Part shown: positions 7,609 through 14,562 of the stretch, one piece after another
Layout: each line of letters opens with the position of its first letter
Position numbering within the stretch: the first letter of the stretch is position 1
NCBI RefSeq assembly: GCF_029892105.1
Contig: NZ_JARZAJ010000048.1
Coordinates: forward strand, 1 to 46,961
Source of the DNA: Kitasatospora sp. GP82
GTDB lineage: Bacteria > Actinomycetota > Actinomycetes > Streptomycetales > Streptomycetaceae
Length of the DNA: 46,961 nucleotides
Reading direction: 5' to 3'
Notes under the pieces: model-generated
Databases searched by the model: none
Told to the model about the DNA's origin: nothing
Seen by the model: only the letters and a program-made list of their open reading frames with translations
Position numbers and translations under genes: made by a program

Positions 7609-7842
7609 GTGGCCGAGACTCTGAAAAAGGGCAGCCGGGTGACCGGTGCCGCGCGTGAGAAGCTCGCGGCCGATCTGAAGAAGAAATACGACTCCGGGGC
7701 GAGCATTCGCGCGCTGGCGGAGGAGACCGGTCGCTCCTACGGCTTCGTGCATCGCATGTTGAGCGAATCCGGAGTTATCCTCCGGGGCCGCGGCGGTGCC
7801 ACGCGGGGCAAGAACAAGGTTACTGCGGCAGCGGGTTCCTGA
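7609..7842 (+). CDS. Small helix-turn-helix DNA-binding protein
   Basis: The 77-residue basic protein starts at a GTG preceded by a perfect AGGAGG six bases upstream. After a charged N-terminal helix (VTGAAREKLAADLKKKYDSG), residues 32-56 (SIRALAEETGRSYGFVHRMLSESG) form a clear helix-turn-helix of the resolvase/Mor-like kind. The tail, RGRGGATRGKNK, is very basic and suited to DNA backbone contacts. It resembles a small conserved actinobacterial protein found in single copy in many genomes. Its targets are unknown to me. It stands alone, with a long upstream region. An alternative ATG at 7561 would add 16 residues but lacks a comparable ribosome site. Confidence 0.8.
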   Translation: MAETLKKGSRVTGAAREKLAADLKKKYDSGASIRALAEETGRSYGFVHRMLSESGVILRGRGGATRGKNKVTAAAGS

Positions 7843-8171
7843 CGCGCCATCACCGAGTGGGCCGGTGTCGCACGCTCATCCCCCTGGAGCACGTCGAGGC
7901 AGCAAGGCGTGCGAGTGTGCAGCATCAGAACAGCCAGTATTGGATCCAACAGCTTCAGATCCGACAGCTTCAGACGATTCGGCGGCCGGGCCACCCGGAC
8001 CGCCGATCGTCATTTCCGGCGTGGATATTTTCCGTTATGCGGGCTCGGGGCCTGTCCGGTGGGGGCGCGGTTTGTTACTCTCCAGTAGCTCTGCCGTCCG
8101 TCCATTGCCCATGTTCTTGTATGCCTACGTGTTGTATGTCCACGTTCAGTACGTCCGCTGGAGGTATCGCC
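7843..8171. other. Non-coding stretch upstream of the enoyl-CoA hydratase
   Basis: There is no supportable gene in these 329 bases. They contain a near-duplicate ACAGCTTCAGA pair (about 7949 and 7965), an imperfect operator-like dyad at 8074-8089, and the ribosome site GGAGG at 8160-8164. Confidence 0.5.
8074..8089. promoter_or_regulatory. Dyad resembling TetR-family fatty-acid regulator operators
   Basis: GTTACT-CTCC-AGTAGC is a near-palindrome (5 of 6 arm bases) 83 bp ahead of the enoyl-CoA hydratase start. TTAC...GTAA-type dyads are common operators for TetR regulators of fatty-acid genes in actinomycetes. The assignment to such a regulator is inference. Confidence 0.35.
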
Positions 8172-8978
8172 ATGACCGCCCCCGCCATCGAGCCCGACCC
8201 GCAGTTGTGGGAGCAGGCCGGAGTCCGGCTCGAACTCGACGGCGAGACCGCCGTGGTGACGCTCTGCAACCCGGCGCGGCGCAACGCCCAGTCGCCCGCG
8301 ATGTGGCGGGCGCTCGCCGCCGTCGGCCGCACCCTGCCGGGCACCGTCAGGGTCGTGGTGCTGCGGGCCGAGGGCGTCTCCTTCTCGGCCGGTCTCGACC
8401 GGGCGATGTTCACCCCGGAGGGCATCCCGGGTGAGCGGAACTTCCTGCAGCTGGCCGCCGCGGACGACAAGGACCTGGACGAGGCCATCGCGGGCTACCA
8501 GGAGGCGTTCACCTGGTGGCGCCGCCCCGACCTGATCAGCATCGCCGCCGTCCAGGGGCACGCCGTCGGGGCCGGTTTCCAGCTCGCACTCGGCTGCGAC
8601 CTGCGGGTGGTGGCCGAGGACGTCCAGTTCTCCATGAAGGAGACCTCGCTCGGTCTCGTCCCCGACCTGGCCGGCACCAAGCCGCTGACCGAACTGGTCG
8701 GCTACGCAAGGGCTTTGGAGATCTGCGCAACCGGCCGCTGGGTCGGCGCCGAGGAGGCGGTGGCCACCGGCCTGGCCAGTCTCGCCGTCCCCGCCGCCGA
8801 GTTGGACGGTGCGGTACGGGACTTGGCCGCCGCGCTGCTCGCCGCTCCCCGCAGCGCGGTGATCGAGACCAAGGCCCTGCTGCAGGGCGCTGCCGGCCGC
8901 TCGTACGAGGAGCAGCGTTCGGCCGAACGGGTCGCGCAGGCCCGTCGACTGCGTGACCTGGCGGGCATCGGCGACTGA
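8172..8978 (+). CDS. Enoyl-CoA hydratase/isomerase (crotonase) family protein
   Basis: The 268-residue protein has crotonase-fold marks. NPARRNAQSPAMW near residue 34 precedes the CoA-binding segment FSAGLDRAMF. The oxyanion-hole region AAVQGHAVGAGFQLALGCDLRVV lies near 120. It is followed by FSMKETSLGLVPDLAGTKPL, the stretch where family members place catalytic acids. Members hydrate trans-2-enoyl-CoA in beta-oxidation or act as isomerases or thioesterases, so the exact reaction is open. The start at 8172 is set by GGAGG seven bases upstream. It is a single gene with no partner acyl-CoA enzyme nearby. An operator-like dyad upstream hints at control by fatty acids. Confidence 0.85.
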   Translation: MTAPAIEPDPQLWEQAGVRLELDGETAVVTLCNPARRNAQSPAMWRALAAVGRTLPGTVRVVVLRAEGVSFSAGLDRAMFTPEGIPGERNFLQLAAADDKDLDEAIAGYQEAFTWWRRPDLISIAAVQGHAVGAGFQLALGCDLRVVAEDVQFSMKETSLGLVPDLAGTKPLTELVGYARALEICATGRWVGAEEAVATGLASLAVPAAELDGAVRDLAAALLAAPRSAVIETKALLQGAAGRSYEEQRSAERVAQARRLRDLAGIGD

Positions 8979-9098
8979 GCGCAGCCGAGCGGGCAGAGGA
9001 CCGGCCGGGGAGCAGGACTCCCGGGCCGGTCCTTGTCGTTTCCCCTGCGGAGAGCCGTCGTTCGGGCTCGCTTCCGGCGCGCGAATTTCGTGGCGGAG

Positions 9099-9128
9099 TG
9101 TCAGGATTGTGCCGATTTGCGATATAGC
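9099..9128 (+). promoter_or_regulatory. Possible promoter of the Asp23 operon
   Basis: TGTCAG (9099-9104) and TATAGC (9123-9128) are spaced by 18 nt, about 30 nt upstream of the first Asp23 gene. The match to the housekeeping consensus is modest. I see no good SigB-type (GTTT-N15-GGGTA) signature. Confidence 0.3.
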
Positions 9129-9156
9129 TGGACGGCAAGACACAGGAGAGCCCACC

Positions 9157-9696
9157 GTGCCCGACACCCCGACGCCCGCCGACCTGCACAAGAACGACCC
9201 CCACCGCGAGAGCGACCACGACCGCGCCGGCCAGCGGACCGTCCCTGCGGCCTCCGCAACCGCCGCCTCGGTGAGCTCGGCCTCCGACCGGGGCCGTACC
9301 GTGCTGGCGGTCGGCGTGGTCGAGAAGATCGCCGGGATGGCGGCCCGCGAGGTCCCCGGTATCCACGCGCTGGGCTCCGGGCTGGCCAGGACCTTCGGTG
9401 CGATGCGGGACCGGGTGCCGGGCGGCAAGTCGAGCGTCGGACGGGGCATCAAGGCCGAGGTCGGCGAGAAGCAGACGGCCATCGACATCGCGCTGGTGGT
9501 CGAGTACGGCGTGGTGATCCCCAAGTTGGCCGCGCAGGTGCGGGAGAACATCATCGCGGCGGTGGAGCGGATGACCGGCCTTGAGGTGGTCGAGGTCAAC
9601 ATCGCCGTCAACGACGTCCATCTGCCCGACGAGCCGGATGACGAAGAGGAAGAGGAAGAGTCCGCGTCCTCCGGCCAGCGCCGCAGGTTGCAGTAG
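9157..9696 (+). CDS. Asp23/Gls24 family envelope stress protein (first copy)
   Basis: The 179-residue protein has a polar, low-complexity N-terminus (1-45), then the Asp23 fold: RTVLAVGVVEKIAGMAAREVPGI near 48, IDIALVVEYGVVIPKLAAQV near 110, and TGLEVVEVNIAVNDVHLP near 143. It ends in an acidic run (DDEEEEEES). Asp23 proteins sit at the membrane in a complex with small anchor proteins and respond to cell-envelope or alkaline stress. The GTG start has AGGAG 8 nt upstream. It is the first of five tightly spaced genes that include a second Asp23 protein and three membrane proteins. The whole operon is therefore best read as one membrane-associated stress assembly. Confidence 0.9.
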   Translation: MPDTPTPADLHKNDPHRESDHDRAGQRTVPAASATAASVSSASDRGRTVLAVGVVEKIAGMAAREVPGIHALGSGLARTFGAMRDRVPGGKSSVGRGIKAEVGEKQTAIDIALVVEYGVVIPKLAAQVRENIIAAVERMTGLEVVEVNIAVNDVHLPDEPDDEEEEEESASSGQRRRLQ

Positions 9697-9742
9697 GCAG
9701 TGACGGCAGCGGCAGCGACCGCAACAGGAGAGGAATAGCCGG

Positions 9743-9934
9743 ATGAATTTGGCCCTGATCGGCCTGGTGGCCGGTATGGCCCTGGGCTTCGCCGGTTACT
9801 TCGGGGGCTTTGCGGCGTTCCTGCTGGTCGCCGTGCTCGGGGCGGTCGGCTTCGTGGTTGGCCGACTGCTGGAGGGCGATATCGAACTCGGCGACCTGGG
9901 TGAGCTGTTGCGCGGCCGCGACCGGCGGCGCTGA
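9743..9934 (+). CDS. Small two-helix membrane protein (DUF2273-like)
   Basis: The 63-residue protein is almost entirely two hydrophobic helices (about 3-20, LALIGLVAGMALGFAGYFGG, and 24-41, AFLLVAVLGAVGFVVGRLL), followed by an acidic-to-basic tail (GDIELGDLGELLRGRDRRR). Small DUF2273-type proteins accompany Asp23 genes in Gram-positive bacteria and are thought to help anchor Asp23 to the membrane. AGGAG lies upstream of the ATG. Its stop codon shares a base with the next start (TGATG), so the two genes are translationally coupled. Confidence 0.8.
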   Translation: MNLALIGLVAGMALGFAGYFGGFAAFLLVAVLGAVGFVVGRLLEGDIELGDLGELLRGRDRRR

Positions 9935-10287
9935 TGGCGGAGGTCGCCACCGCCGGGCTCCGGGCCCCGGCCGAGCGCGGCGCGCTGCGGATCGCCGACC
10001 GGGCGCTCGCCAGGATCGCCGCCCGTGCGGCCCACGACACGCTGGCCGCCGCCTGGGCCGGGCGCGCCGGGCAGGCCACCACCACTGCCCGGGTCTCGAT
10101 CGCCGCCTCGGGCCGGGGCACTCGGCTCACCCTCGGCCTGGACCTGCCGTACCCGGCCGACCTCGCCGCGCTGGCGCAGACGGTCCGGGCGGCGGTGAGC
10201 GAACAGGTGGCGGCCCTGACGGGGACCCGGGTGGCCGAGGTCGTGGTGCTGGTCGAGCGGTTGGCCCCGGTGGAGGTCGAGCGGTGA
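9934..10287 (+). CDS. Asp23/Gls24 family protein (second, short copy)
   Basis: The 117-residue protein carries a minimal Asp23 domain: LRIADRALARIAARAAHDT near residue 19 corresponds to the V-x-x-I-A-x-x-A-A helix of the first copy. The end, AALTGTRVAEVVVLVERL, matches its final beta strand. It lacks the acidic tail and long linker of the first copy. It starts inside the previous stop and ends overlapping the following GTG by four bases, so translation of the trio is continuous. It may form a mixed assembly with the first Asp23 protein; that is inferred from operon structure only. Confidence 0.8.
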   Translation: MAEVATAGLRAPAERGALRIADRALARIAARAAHDTLAAAWAGRAGQATTTARVSIAASGRGTRLTLGLDLPYPADLAALAQTVRAAVSEQVAALTGTRVAEVVVLVERLAPVEVER

Positions 10288-10841
10288 CGGCGGAGAGTCC
10301 GGATGCCGCGCCGAGGCCGTCGCGGGGGCGGCGACCCAGGGCGCCCCGGACGGCGGGAGCGGCTCTGATCGCCGTGGTCGTCCTGGTGGTCGGCGGGGGA
10401 CTGCTCTACGACGTGATCGCCGTACGCACCGGGCATCCGGCCAGGCGCTGGCGTGCCGAGCTGGCGCACCAGCTGGCGGCACGCCACCTGGACGACATCC
10501 GGGTGCGGATCGGGGCGGGGGGCGCCGTACTCTTCGGGCTCTGGTTCTGCTGGCTCGCCTTCGTTCCGGGGCTGCGTCGCTGGCTGCCGCTGCGCCGGCC
10601 CGGCACGGTGATCGACAGGGCGGGGGTGGCCGCGCTGATCGCCGCCCGCGCCCGGGAGCTGCCCGGCGTGGACGCGGTCGCCGTCCGGGTCCGCCGCAGC
10701 GGTACCCGAGTCACCGTCAGCGGCGCGGCCGACCCCGCGGGCGTTCAGCGGGAGCTGCGTGCCGCGATCGCCCGCGTCCCGCTGGCCGGTCCGCACCAGC
10801 TCGACGTGCGCGTCCGCCGCTCGTCGGTGCCGGAACGGTGA
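10284..10841 (+). CDS. DUF6286-like membrane protein of the Asp23 operon
   Basis: The 185-residue protein has a basic cytoplasmic head (RPSRGRRPRAPRT), a first membrane helix (about 25-45, GAALIAVVVLVVGGGLLYDVIAV), and a second (about 78-95, GAVLFGLWFCWLAFVPGL). The soluble C-terminal alpha/beta domain includes ARARELPGVDAVAVRVRRSGTRVTVSG, typical of DUF6286 proteins that accompany actinobacterial Asp23 genes. The repeated pattern of helix plus VxVRRSG-type strand resembles the Asp23 fold itself, which suggests a membrane-tethered relative. Its GTG start overlaps the previous gene by 4 bp. Molecular function is unknown. Confidence 0.7.
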   Translation: MTAESPDAAPRPSRGRRPRAPRTAGAALIAVVVLVVGGGLLYDVIAVRTGHPARRWRAELAHQLAARHLDDIRVRIGAGGAVLFGLWFCWLAFVPGLRRWLPLRRPGTVIDRAGVAALIAARARELPGVDAVAVRVRRSGTRVTVSGAADPAGVQRELRAAIARVPLAGPHQLDVRVRRSSVPER

Positions 10842-10877
10842 GGCGGGCGCGGTGCTACCGGTGACATGGCACTTCTT

Positions 10878-10920
10878 GGTCCGGTGCGGCCTGGTCCGGT
10901 GCGGCCCGGTCGGGTGCGGT
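10878..10920. repeat. Three 15-bp tandem units upstream of the AmaP-like gene
   Basis: GGTCCGGTGCGGCCT, GGTCCGGTGCGGCCC and a degenerate GGTCGGGTGCGG copy follow in series. They lie between the previous stop and the ribosome site of the last operon gene. They look like a young tandem duplication. Confidence 0.6.
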
Positions 10921-10934
10921 GGGAGGGGCCGGGG

Positions 10935-11558
10935 ATGAGTCGATCCGCCGTCAACCGTTGCATGCTGGCGGTGGCCGGTCTTGTGCTGCTGGTCGGCGGG
11001 GTGCTGCTGCTCGCCGGGGGCTTCGACCTGTACGGGCGGATCGGTCTGGGGATGCCGAGCTGGTGGCCGCTCGGCACGCCGGGCCGGCCGGTGGTCAGCA
11101 CCGCCTCCCGGACCAGGTGGACGGACCGGGCATGGTGGTGGCCGACCGTCATCGGCGTACTGGTGCTCCTGGTCGCCGGGGTGCTGTGGTGGTTCTTCGC
11201 CCAGCTGCGCCGCAGCGGCCCCAGCACCGTGGACCTGCCGGTTCCCCAGGGCAGCGGGGTGGCGCTGCGGCTGCGGCGCCGGGCCCTGGCGGAGGCGGTC
11301 GAGACGGAGACGCTCGCGCTGCCGGAGGTGGCCCGGGCCCGAGTCCAGCTGACCGGGGACCGGCGCGGAGCGCTGCTGCGGGCGGTCGTCCGGCTGCGGG
11401 CGAGCGGCGCGCCGGACGAACTGGTGGAGCGTTTCCACACCGGCCCGCTGGCCAACGCCAGGACCAGCCTCGGCCTGCCGGACCTTCCCGTCGACCTCCG
11501 GATCCGGGGCGCCGCTCCTCGTCGGAAGTCAGCACCCGAGCCGCCTCGGGTGCTGTAA
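10935..11558 (+). CDS. AmaP-like alkaline shock membrane anchor protein
   Basis: The 207-residue protein has two membrane helices (about 10-30, MLAVAGLVLLVGGVLLLAGG, and 75-95, PTVIGVLVLLVAGVLWWFF) with a short extracytoplasmic loop between them. A C-terminal cytoplasmic domain (VALRLRRRALAEAVETETLALPEVARARVQL) follows. This is the plan of AmaP, the protein that tethers Asp23 to the membrane. The ATG at 10935, with GGGAGG upstream, is preferred over 10866: the extra residues would be translated 15-bp repeats. A terminator hairpin overlaps its last codons, ending the five-gene operon. Confidence 0.75.
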   Translation: MSRSAVNRCMLAVAGLVLLVGGVLLLAGGFDLYGRIGLGMPSWWPLGTPGRPVVSTASRTRWTDRAWWWPTVIGVLVLLVAGVLWWFFAQLRRSGPSTVDLPVPQGSGVALRLRRRALAEAVETETLALPEVARARVQLTGDRRGALLRAVVRLRASGAPDELVERFHTGPLANARTSLGLPDLPVDLRIRGAAPRRKSAPEPPRVL

Positions 11559-11577
11559 GGCAGCCTCGGGTGCTGTA
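11531..11577 (+). terminator. Terminator hairpin overlapping the end of the Asp23 operon
   Basis: AGCACCCGAG (11531-11540) and CTCGGGTGCT (11545-11554) form a perfect 10-bp stem with a 4-nt loop, ending just before the TAA at 11556. The 3' arm with flanks, GCCTCGGGTGCTGTA, is repeated 20 bp later (11563-11577), giving a second possible right arm. Confidence 0.65.
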
Positions 11578-11595
11578 GGACGAGCGAGCCGCTGT

Positions 11596-11608
11596 CAGGG
11601 GCGCGGGG
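11596..11608. repeat. GGGGCGCGGGG dispersed repeat unit
   Basis: CAGGGGCGCGGGG lies in the 64-bp gap between the convergent AmaP-like and SDR genes. It belongs to the family seen at 663, 13533 and 31166. Confidence 0.5.
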
Positions 11609-11621
11609 TGTCGGCGGGGTG

Positions 11622-12383
11622 TCAGAGACCGCGGAGGGCGCCGCCGTCCACGGGGACCATGACGCCCGTCAGATAGGAGGCGGCGGGGGAGAGCAGGAAG
11701 GCGGCGACCTTGCCGAACTCCTCCGGCGTGCCGTAGCGGCCGAGCGGGATCGCGGCGCTGGCCCGTGCCCGGGCGGCCTCGGGGTCGCCGCCGAGGGCGT
11801 CGAGTTCGCGCACCCGGTCGGTGTCGATCCGGGAGGGCAGCAGGCCGACGACCCGGATACCGCGAGGGCCGAGCTCGTCGGCGAGCGTCTTGGCGGCCAT
11901 CGCAAGTCCGGGCCGCAGACCGTTGGAGATCCCGAGCCCGGGGATCGGTTCGCGCACCGAGCCGGAGAGGACGAACCCGATGACGCCGCCCGCCTCCAGG
12001 GCGCCGGCCGCCGTCCGGGCGATCCGCAGTGCGCCGAGGAAGACCGACTCGAAGGCGCTGCGCCAGGACTCTTCCTCGGCGAGCAGGACGGGCCCGGCGG
12101 TCGGCCCGCCGACGCTGATCAGGACGCCGTCGAACCGCCCGAAGCGATCCCCGGCCGCCGTGATCAGCCGCTCGGCCGTCGCAGGGTCGGCGTTGTCGGC
12201 GACCACGCCGTGCGCATGCCCGGGGCCGCCGAGTTCGGTGACGGCGGCGTCCATAGTCTCCTTGGTGCGGCCGCTGAGCACCACCCGGGCGCCGTCGGCG
12301 ACCAGTTGGCGTGCCGAGGCCAGTCCGAGCCCCCGGGTGGCGCCCGTCAGTACGTACACCTTCTGCTGAAGTCCCAGATCCAT
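11622..12383 (-). CDS. SDR-family protein with an altered catalytic tetrad
   Basis: The 253-residue protein has a normal SDR N-terminus, TGATRGLGLASARQL (dinucleotide site TGxxxGxG), and the usual C-terminal substrate region ending PVDGGALRGL. The catalytic stretch, however, reads PGLGISNGLRPGLAMAAKTLADELG. Aligned on the LAxELG helix, the YxxxK pair of FabG-type enzymes falls on S and R, so both the active Tyr and Lys are missing. A known SDR subgroup (beta-ketoacyl reductase-like proteins) has such altered motifs. A classical dehydrogenase reaction is therefore doubtful. The start at 12383 is chosen because AGGA lies at suitable distance; the ATG at 12392 directly abuts it. The gene is divergent from the epoxide hydrolase gene. 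Confidence 0.8.
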   Translation of the reverse strand: MDLGLQQKVYVLTGATRGLGLASARQLVADGARVVLSGRTKETMDAAVTELGGPGHAHGVVADNADPATAERLITAAGDRFGRFDGVLISVGGPTAGPVLLAEEESWRSAFESVFLGALRIARTAAGALEAGGVIGFVLSGSVREPIPGLGISNGLRPGLAMAAKTLADELGPRGIRVVGLLPSRIDTDRVRELDALGGDPEAARARASAAIPLGRYGTPEEFGKVAAFLLSPAASYLTGVMVPVDGGALRGL

Positions 12384-12500
12384 GGGGGACATCCTGCCTG
12401 GTCCCGGGGCTGGACGGGAAGCATCTCCAGCACCGGGCGCGAGGCGCGGAGATCTCCCGGCCCCGACGGCGTCGTGAGCGGGCCTTGACCGGCCACCACT

Positions 12501-12540
12501 GCGACAGTTGACAATGAGTCAGATATCGTGAGTCGGAAGG
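12501..12540 (+). promoter_or_regulatory. Promoter/operator region of the epoxide hydrolase gene
   Basis: TATCGT (12524-12529) lies 17 nt from GCGACA (12501-12506), and a perfect TTGACA (12508-12513) occurs but at unsuitable spacing. TGAGTC is repeated directly at 12515 and 12529. GGAAGG (12535-12540) is the ribosome site of the ATG at 12549. The exact promoter is uncertain. Confidence 0.35.
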
Positions 12541-12548
12541 ATGCTGGG

Positions 12549-13505
12549 ATGACCGAGATTTCGCACCGCCACGTCGAATCGGCCAGTGGTCTGCGGATGC
12601 ACATCGCCGAGGCCGGCACGGGCCCGCTGGTCCTGCTGCTGCACGGCTTCCCCGAGAGCTGGTACTCCTGGCGGCACCAGCTCACCGCCCTCGCCGAAGC
12701 CGGGTACCACGTCGTCGCGCCGGACCAGCGCGGCTACGGCCGCACCGGAGGCCCGGCCGAGGTCGAGGCATACAGCATGCTGCACCTGGTGGGGGATGCG
12801 CTCGGGCTGATCCCCGCACTCGGCGAGGAGCAGGCCGTCGTGGTCGGCCATGACTGGGGCGCGCCGGTCGCCTGGTGCTCCGCGCTGCTGCGCCCGGACC
12901 TGGTGCGCGGGGTGGCCGGTCTCTCCGTTCCGCCGACCCCGCGCGGGTCCACCGCGCCGACCGTCGGGCTGCGCCACCTCTTCGGCGAGGCGTACTACAT
13001 GCTGTACTTCCACCAGATCGGTGTGCCCGAGGCCGAGTTGCAGCGCGATGTCCGAGGATCCTTCCGCAAGGTGCTCGGGGGAAGGGTCGAACTCGGTTCG
13101 CTGGGCGTCCCGTTGGTGCCGGAGGGCGGCGGCTTCCTGGACCTCTTCGACGAGCCCGCCGAGCTGCCCGACTGGCTGACGGAGGAGGATCTCGACTTCT
13201 ACGCCGCCGAGTTCGAGACCAGCGGCTTCGCCCGCCCGCTGAACTGGTACCGCAACCTGGACCGCAACTGGGAGCTGACCGCAGCCTGGCACGGTGCCCG
13301 GATCCTGCCGCCCGCGCTGCTCGTCGCCGGGGAGAAGGACCTCGTCGTCGCCAACTCGGCGGCCCGCGAGCGTCTCGCCCACCTCACCGAGGTGGCGCCG
13401 AACCTGCGCGGCACCGTCTGGCTGCCGGACACCGGCCACTGGACGCAGCAGGAGCGCCCCAAGGAGGTCAACGACGCGCTGATCGCCTTCCTCGGCGACC
13501 TCTAG
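12549..13505 (+). CDS. Epoxide hydrolase (alpha/beta hydrolase fold)
   Basis: The 318-residue protein has all marks of epoxide hydrolases: the oxyanion motif HGFPESWYSWRHQ (about 32-44), nucleophile D102 in GHDWGA (Asp rather than Ser, which separates it from esterases), and the catalytic His H297 in TGHWTQQERP. A lid domain contains LNWYRNLDRNWE, where the ring-opening tyrosine sits. The acid is probably the Asp in GEKDLVV. It would open an epoxide to a diol through an alkyl-enzyme ester in the cytoplasm. Candidate roles are detoxification or tailoring of a metabolite; the isolated position gives no clue. The start at 12549 follows GGAAGG at 8 nt. Confidence 0.92.
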   Translation: MTEISHRHVESASGLRMHIAEAGTGPLVLLLHGFPESWYSWRHQLTALAEAGYHVVAPDQRGYGRTGGPAEVEAYSMLHLVGDALGLIPALGEEQAVVVGHDWGAPVAWCSALLRPDLVRGVAGLSVPPTPRGSTAPTVGLRHLFGEAYYMLYFHQIGVPEAELQRDVRGSFRKVLGGRVELGSLGVPLVPEGGGFLDLFDEPAELPDWLTEEDLDFYAAEFETSGFARPLNWYRNLDRNWELTAAWHGARILPPALLVAGEKDLVVANSAARERLAHLTEVAPNLRGTVWLPDTGHWTQQERPKEVNDALIAFLGDL

Positions 13506-13532
13506 GAGACCTGCGGCGTGTTGCGCACACCC

Positions 13533-13650
13533 GGGGGCGCGGGGAACTGCGTGGCTTCCCGTGGGGCGTGGCAGTGGTTTCAGGGCATGGTCGGGCGCAC
13601 CGGAAAGCCCCGCGTAGTGCGTGGTCGCCCGCGCCAGTTCCCCGCGCCCC
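13533..13650. repeat. Inverted pair of GGGGCGCGGGGAACTG repeats
   Basis: The left arm, GGGGGCGCGGGGAACTGCG (13533-13551), and the right arm, CGCCAGTTCCCCGCGCCCC (13632-13650), are inverted copies with one mismatch, enclosing about 80 bp. They lie between convergent genes and can fold into a long cruciform or RNA hairpin. Confidence 0.75.
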
Positions 13651-13676
13651 TGGGGAGTTGCATGGCTGATCGGGTT

Positions 13677-13701
13677 CCATGCGCCCCTTCTTGGTGCATG
13701 G
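13677..13701. terminator. Hairpin between the epoxide hydrolase and SURF1 genes
   Basis: CCATGCGCC (13677-13685) pairs with GGTGCATGG (13693-13701) with one wobble pair and a CTTCTT-containing loop. It is a likely bidirectional terminator for the convergent genes. Confidence 0.5.
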
Positions 13702-13721
13702 CCCGCACCTGCGGAGGTGTC

Positions 13722-14531
13722 TCAGGCTGTGGCCGGGGCCGGCGTTTCGGGTTCGGCGGCCGCCGGGCGGGCGGCCTCGGCCGCGCGGTCCTTGGCCTCG
13801 CGCCGGGCCAGCACGACCAGGCCGACCGGCACGAGCGCGGCGAACAGCCACCACTGGATCGCGTACGCCATGTGCGGGCCGATGTCCGAGTGCTCGGGAT
13901 CGGGCAGCAGCTCGGGGGTGCTGCCCAGCGCGGGGGTGGCGGACACCAGCTCCAGGTAGCCGCCGAGCACGGTGGTGCCGTTCTCCTTGGCCTGCTGGGC
14001 GCTGTTGATCAGCTTGAACTGGCGTGGCGGCAGCCCGCCCCGGTCCCTGATGCCGCTGCTCGCGGTGGTCTCGTCGGCGCGCATCCGGCCGGTGACCGTC
14101 ACCTCACCGCTCGGCGGGGCCGGGACGGTCGGGTAGCTGGTGGCGTCGCCCGGGGACTCGACCCAGCCCCGGTTGACCAGGATCTCGCCCTTGCCGTCGG
14201 CCAGCTTCAGCGGTGTCACCACGAAGTACCCGATGGTGCTGCCGCCCGGCTCGGTACGGTTGCGCACCACGAACTCGTGCGCGGTGTCGAACTGCCCGGC
14301 GGCCGTCACGCTCTTCCAGGTCTCGGCCGTCGGCACGCTGTGGCCGGGCGAGGAGAGCGAGTCGAAGGCGACGGGCGCCGCGGTGAGGTTCGTCGCGATG
14401 AGCTCGTTACGAGCCACCCGGGCCTCGTGGCGGTGCAGCTGCCAGAAACCCAGCCGCACCATGGTGGGGATCAGCAGCAGAACGATCAGCGTGATGATCG
14501 CCCAGCGCCGGGAGAGCAGGAATCGGTACAC
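13722..14531 (-). CDS. SURF1 family cytochrome oxidase assembly protein
   Basis: The 269-residue protein shows the SURF1 plan: an N-terminal membrane helix (about 9-30, RWAIITLIVLLLIPTMVRLGFWQLHRHE, containing the family's GxWQ..R), an extracytoplasmic domain with GYFVVTPLKL and ILVNRGWV, and a second helix near the end (HMAYAIQWWLFAALVPVGLVVL). The GYxVxTPL, VNRGWV and HxxYAxQWWLFA elements are diagnostic. It helps insert heme into the aa3-type cytochrome c oxidase. The C-terminal 30 residues are Ala/Pro/Glu-rich and cytoplasmic. The GTG start lies 6 nt from a TAGCGT box, so the message is probably leaderless. Confidence 0.93.
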   Translation of the reverse strand: MYRFLLSRRWAIITLIVLLLIPTMVRLGFWQLHRHEARVARNELIATNLTAAPVAFDSLSSPGHSVPTAETWKSVTAAGQFDTAHEFVVRNRTEPGGSTIGYFVVTPLKLADGKGEILVNRGWVESPGDATSYPTVPAPPSGEVTVTGRMRADETTASSGIRDRGGLPPRQFKLINSAQQAKENGTTVLGGYLELVSATPALGSTPELLPDPEHSDIGPHMAYAIQWWLFAALVPVGLVVLARREAKDRAAEAARPAAAEPETPAPATA

Positions 14532-14537
14532 AACGGC

Positions 14538-14543
14538 ACGCTA
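14538..14543 (-). promoter_or_regulatory. -10 box of the leaderless SURF1 gene
   Basis: Read on the reverse strand, TAGCGT ends 6 nt before the GTG at 14531. No strong -35 was seen. Confidence 0.5.
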
Positions 14544-14562
14544 CGCCCACTTATCTCCCCGG

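Noticed and set aside
8010..11438. 1142-codon reverse open frame
   Set aside because: It covers five well-supported forward genes; the product is a low-complexity Arg/Pro/His/Gly mixture, typical of a GC-rich shadow.
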